NCBI GenBank assembly: GCA_018398585.1
Contig: JAGTTD010000001.1
Span: forward strand, 18,617,750-18,681,749
DNA: 64,000 bases
Direction of reading: 5' to 3'
Source: Simmondsia chinensis
Taxonomy: Eukaryota > Streptophyta > Magnoliopsida > Caryophyllales > Simmondsiaceae
Shown here: piece by piece, positions 62,940 through 64,000 of the stretch
How positions within the stretch are numbered: position 1 is the first letter of the stretch
Layout: each line of letters opens with the position of its first letter
Notes under the pieces: model-generated
Seen by the model: the letters and a program-made list of their open reading frames with translations, nothing else
Told to the model about the DNA's origin: nothing
Database searches by the model: none
Translations under genes and position numbers: made by a program

Positions 62940-64000
62940 AATCGGTGTGTGATGGGTTTTAATGGCATACAATCAACTCGTATGGGTGTGTTTCAAGTAA
63001 TTAGTGGTGTATGATCAGTCATGCACCGTGTATGATAGGTTTTAATGGGGTAAAATCAACTTGTATAGGTATGTTTCAAGTAATTAGTGGTGTATCATCA
63101 ATCATACACCGTGTATGATTGGTTTTAATGTTCTGAAATCAACTTGTGTAGGTCTGTTTCAAGTAATTAGAGGTGCATGATCAGTCATACAACGTGCACG
63201 ATAGGTTTCAAGTAATTAGTGGTGTATGATCAATCGTACACCGTGCGTAATAGGTTTTAATCGTGTGAAATCAACTTATATAGGCGTGCTTCAAGTAATT
63301 AGTGGTGTATTATTAATAATACACCGTGCATAATAGGTTTTAATGGTGTGAAATCAACTTATATAGGCGTGTTTCAAGTAATTAATGGTGTATGATTAAT
63401 CATACACAGTGTATGATAGGTTTTAATGGTGCAAAATCATCTTATCTAGGTGTGTTTCACGAAATTAGTGGTGTATGATCAATCATACACCGTGTATGAT
63501 AGGTTTTAATGGTGTATAATCAACTTATATTGGTGTGTTTCAAGTAATTAGTGGTATATGATCAATCACACACAGTGTATGATAGGTTTTAATGGTGTAA
63601 AATCAACTTATATCGGTGTGCTTCAAGTAATTAGTGGTGTATGATCAATCACACACCGTGTATGATTGGATTTAAGGGTGTGACATCAACTTGTATAGGT
63701 GTGTTTCAAGTAATTAGTGGTGTATGTTCAATCATACACCGTGCATAATAGGTTTTAATGTTGTGAAATCAACTTATATAGGCGTGTTTCAAGTAATTAG
63801 TGGTGTATGATTAATCATACACAGTGTGTGCCGGGCTTTAATGATGTCAAATCATCTTATCTAGGTGTGTTTCAAGAAATTAGGGGTCTGTGATCAATCC
63901 TACAACGTGTATGATAGGTTTTAATGGTGTAAAATCAACCTGTATAGGTGTCTTTCAAGTAATTAGTTGTGTATGATCAATAACACTCCGTGTATGATAG
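62940..64000 (+). repeat. Higher-order repeat copy 4, cut by the window end
   Basis: It starts at AATCGG (62940) and repeats the copy order, including the 49-bp unit near 63200, until the window ends in mid-unit at GTGTATGATAG. The array therefore continues beyond the window. Confidence 0.8.

Larger units (their letters stand above)
56203..64000 (+). repeat. 83-bp satellite array, part right of the gap
   Basis: This is the same 83-bp family in the same orientation, about 94 units, running off the end of the window. It differs from the left part in its set of unit variants. It is rich in units with CATAATCGG, GGGGTAAAATC, GTATCATCAATC, TTCTGAAATC and AACTTATATAGGCG, which I did not notice left of the gap in these combinations. 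The AAATAACC and CACGTCATG variants, common up to 56.1 kb, appear to be absent. The higher-order period here is 2.0-2.1 kb. No genes, RNA genes or mobile elements were seen. Confidence 0.96.

Noticed and set aside
234..64000. CRISPR array, because of palindromic repeats at regular spacing
   Set aside because: The sequence between the dyads is itself repeated rather than unique, the period is constant at 83 bp over 64 kb, and there are no cas genes.
234..64000. Telomeric repeats
   Set aside because: TTTAGGG-like words occur only as isolated chance matches (for example GGTTTTAGGGG near 22590); there is no short tandem telomere run.
234..64000. CENP-B box
   Set aside because: The TTTCG variants (for example TTTCGAGTAATTGG near 18008) lack the downstream A and CGGG required by the known 17-bp box.
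1..64000. tRNA, rRNA or other structured RNA genes
   Set aside because: No cloverleaf, rRNA signature or 5S-type internal promoter was recognised; the only fold-back structure is the satellite dyad.

Overview
This 64 kb window is almost entirely one tandem satellite DNA array, with no gene that I can support. The basic unit is 83 bp by hand count (for example 2335-2417). It is AT-rich (consensus about 33% GC) and, as far as I can see, always lies in the same head-to-tail orientation. I estimate roughly 770 units from array length divided by 83. This layout is typical of eukaryotic constitutive heterochromatin (centromeric, pericentromeric, subtelomeric or knob-type arrays). The species cannot be named from the sequence. 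The short non-repetitive flank at 1-233 looks vaguely like AT-rich plant intergenic or LTR-type DNA, but that is only an impression.

Unit anatomy (consensus positions 1-83): positions 1-22 form a near-perfect dyad, with arms GGTGTATGAT and ATCATACACC around a CA spacer. Positions 23-31 repeat GTGTATGAT a third time. TTTTAATGG lies at 35-43, a variable stretch at about 44-64, and TTTCAAGTAATTAG at 69-82. The direct GTGTATGAT copies lie 21 bp apart, and the array repeatedly gains or loses exactly that 21-bp step. This produces 62-, 83-, 104- and 125-bp units.

Layout: 1-233 is the non-repeat flank. 234-15034 is a domain built from a ~3.0 kb (36-unit) higher-order repeat, including a clean 2,987-bp tandem duplication (3814-6800 and 6801-9787) with nested 747-bp structure. 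A 23-bp remnant unit at 15012-15034 marks the switch to the next domain. 15035-20278 has a ~2,406-bp unit, then four tandem copies of a 581-bp (7-unit) repeat. 20279-39259 is a mosaic with long-range copies offset by 1,824, 4,812 and ~9,105 bp. 39260-42300 carries a ~1.5-1.58 kb repeat. 42300-56102 carries a ~4.6 kb repeat, and within it near 53-56 kb a ~1.9 kb one. A run of exactly 100 N (56103-56202) is an assembly gap. 56203-64000 is a different domain with a ~2.0-2.1 kb, 26-unit repeat.

Nothing here works as an operon or pathway. The interest lies in how the array has been built and homogenised at several scales, in the repeated dyad, and in the abrupt change of higher-order family at the gap. 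Short open frames occur but behave as chance openings in a repeat whose length is not a multiple of three. All offsets and arithmetic were counted by eye from the numbered sequence and may be off by a base or two.
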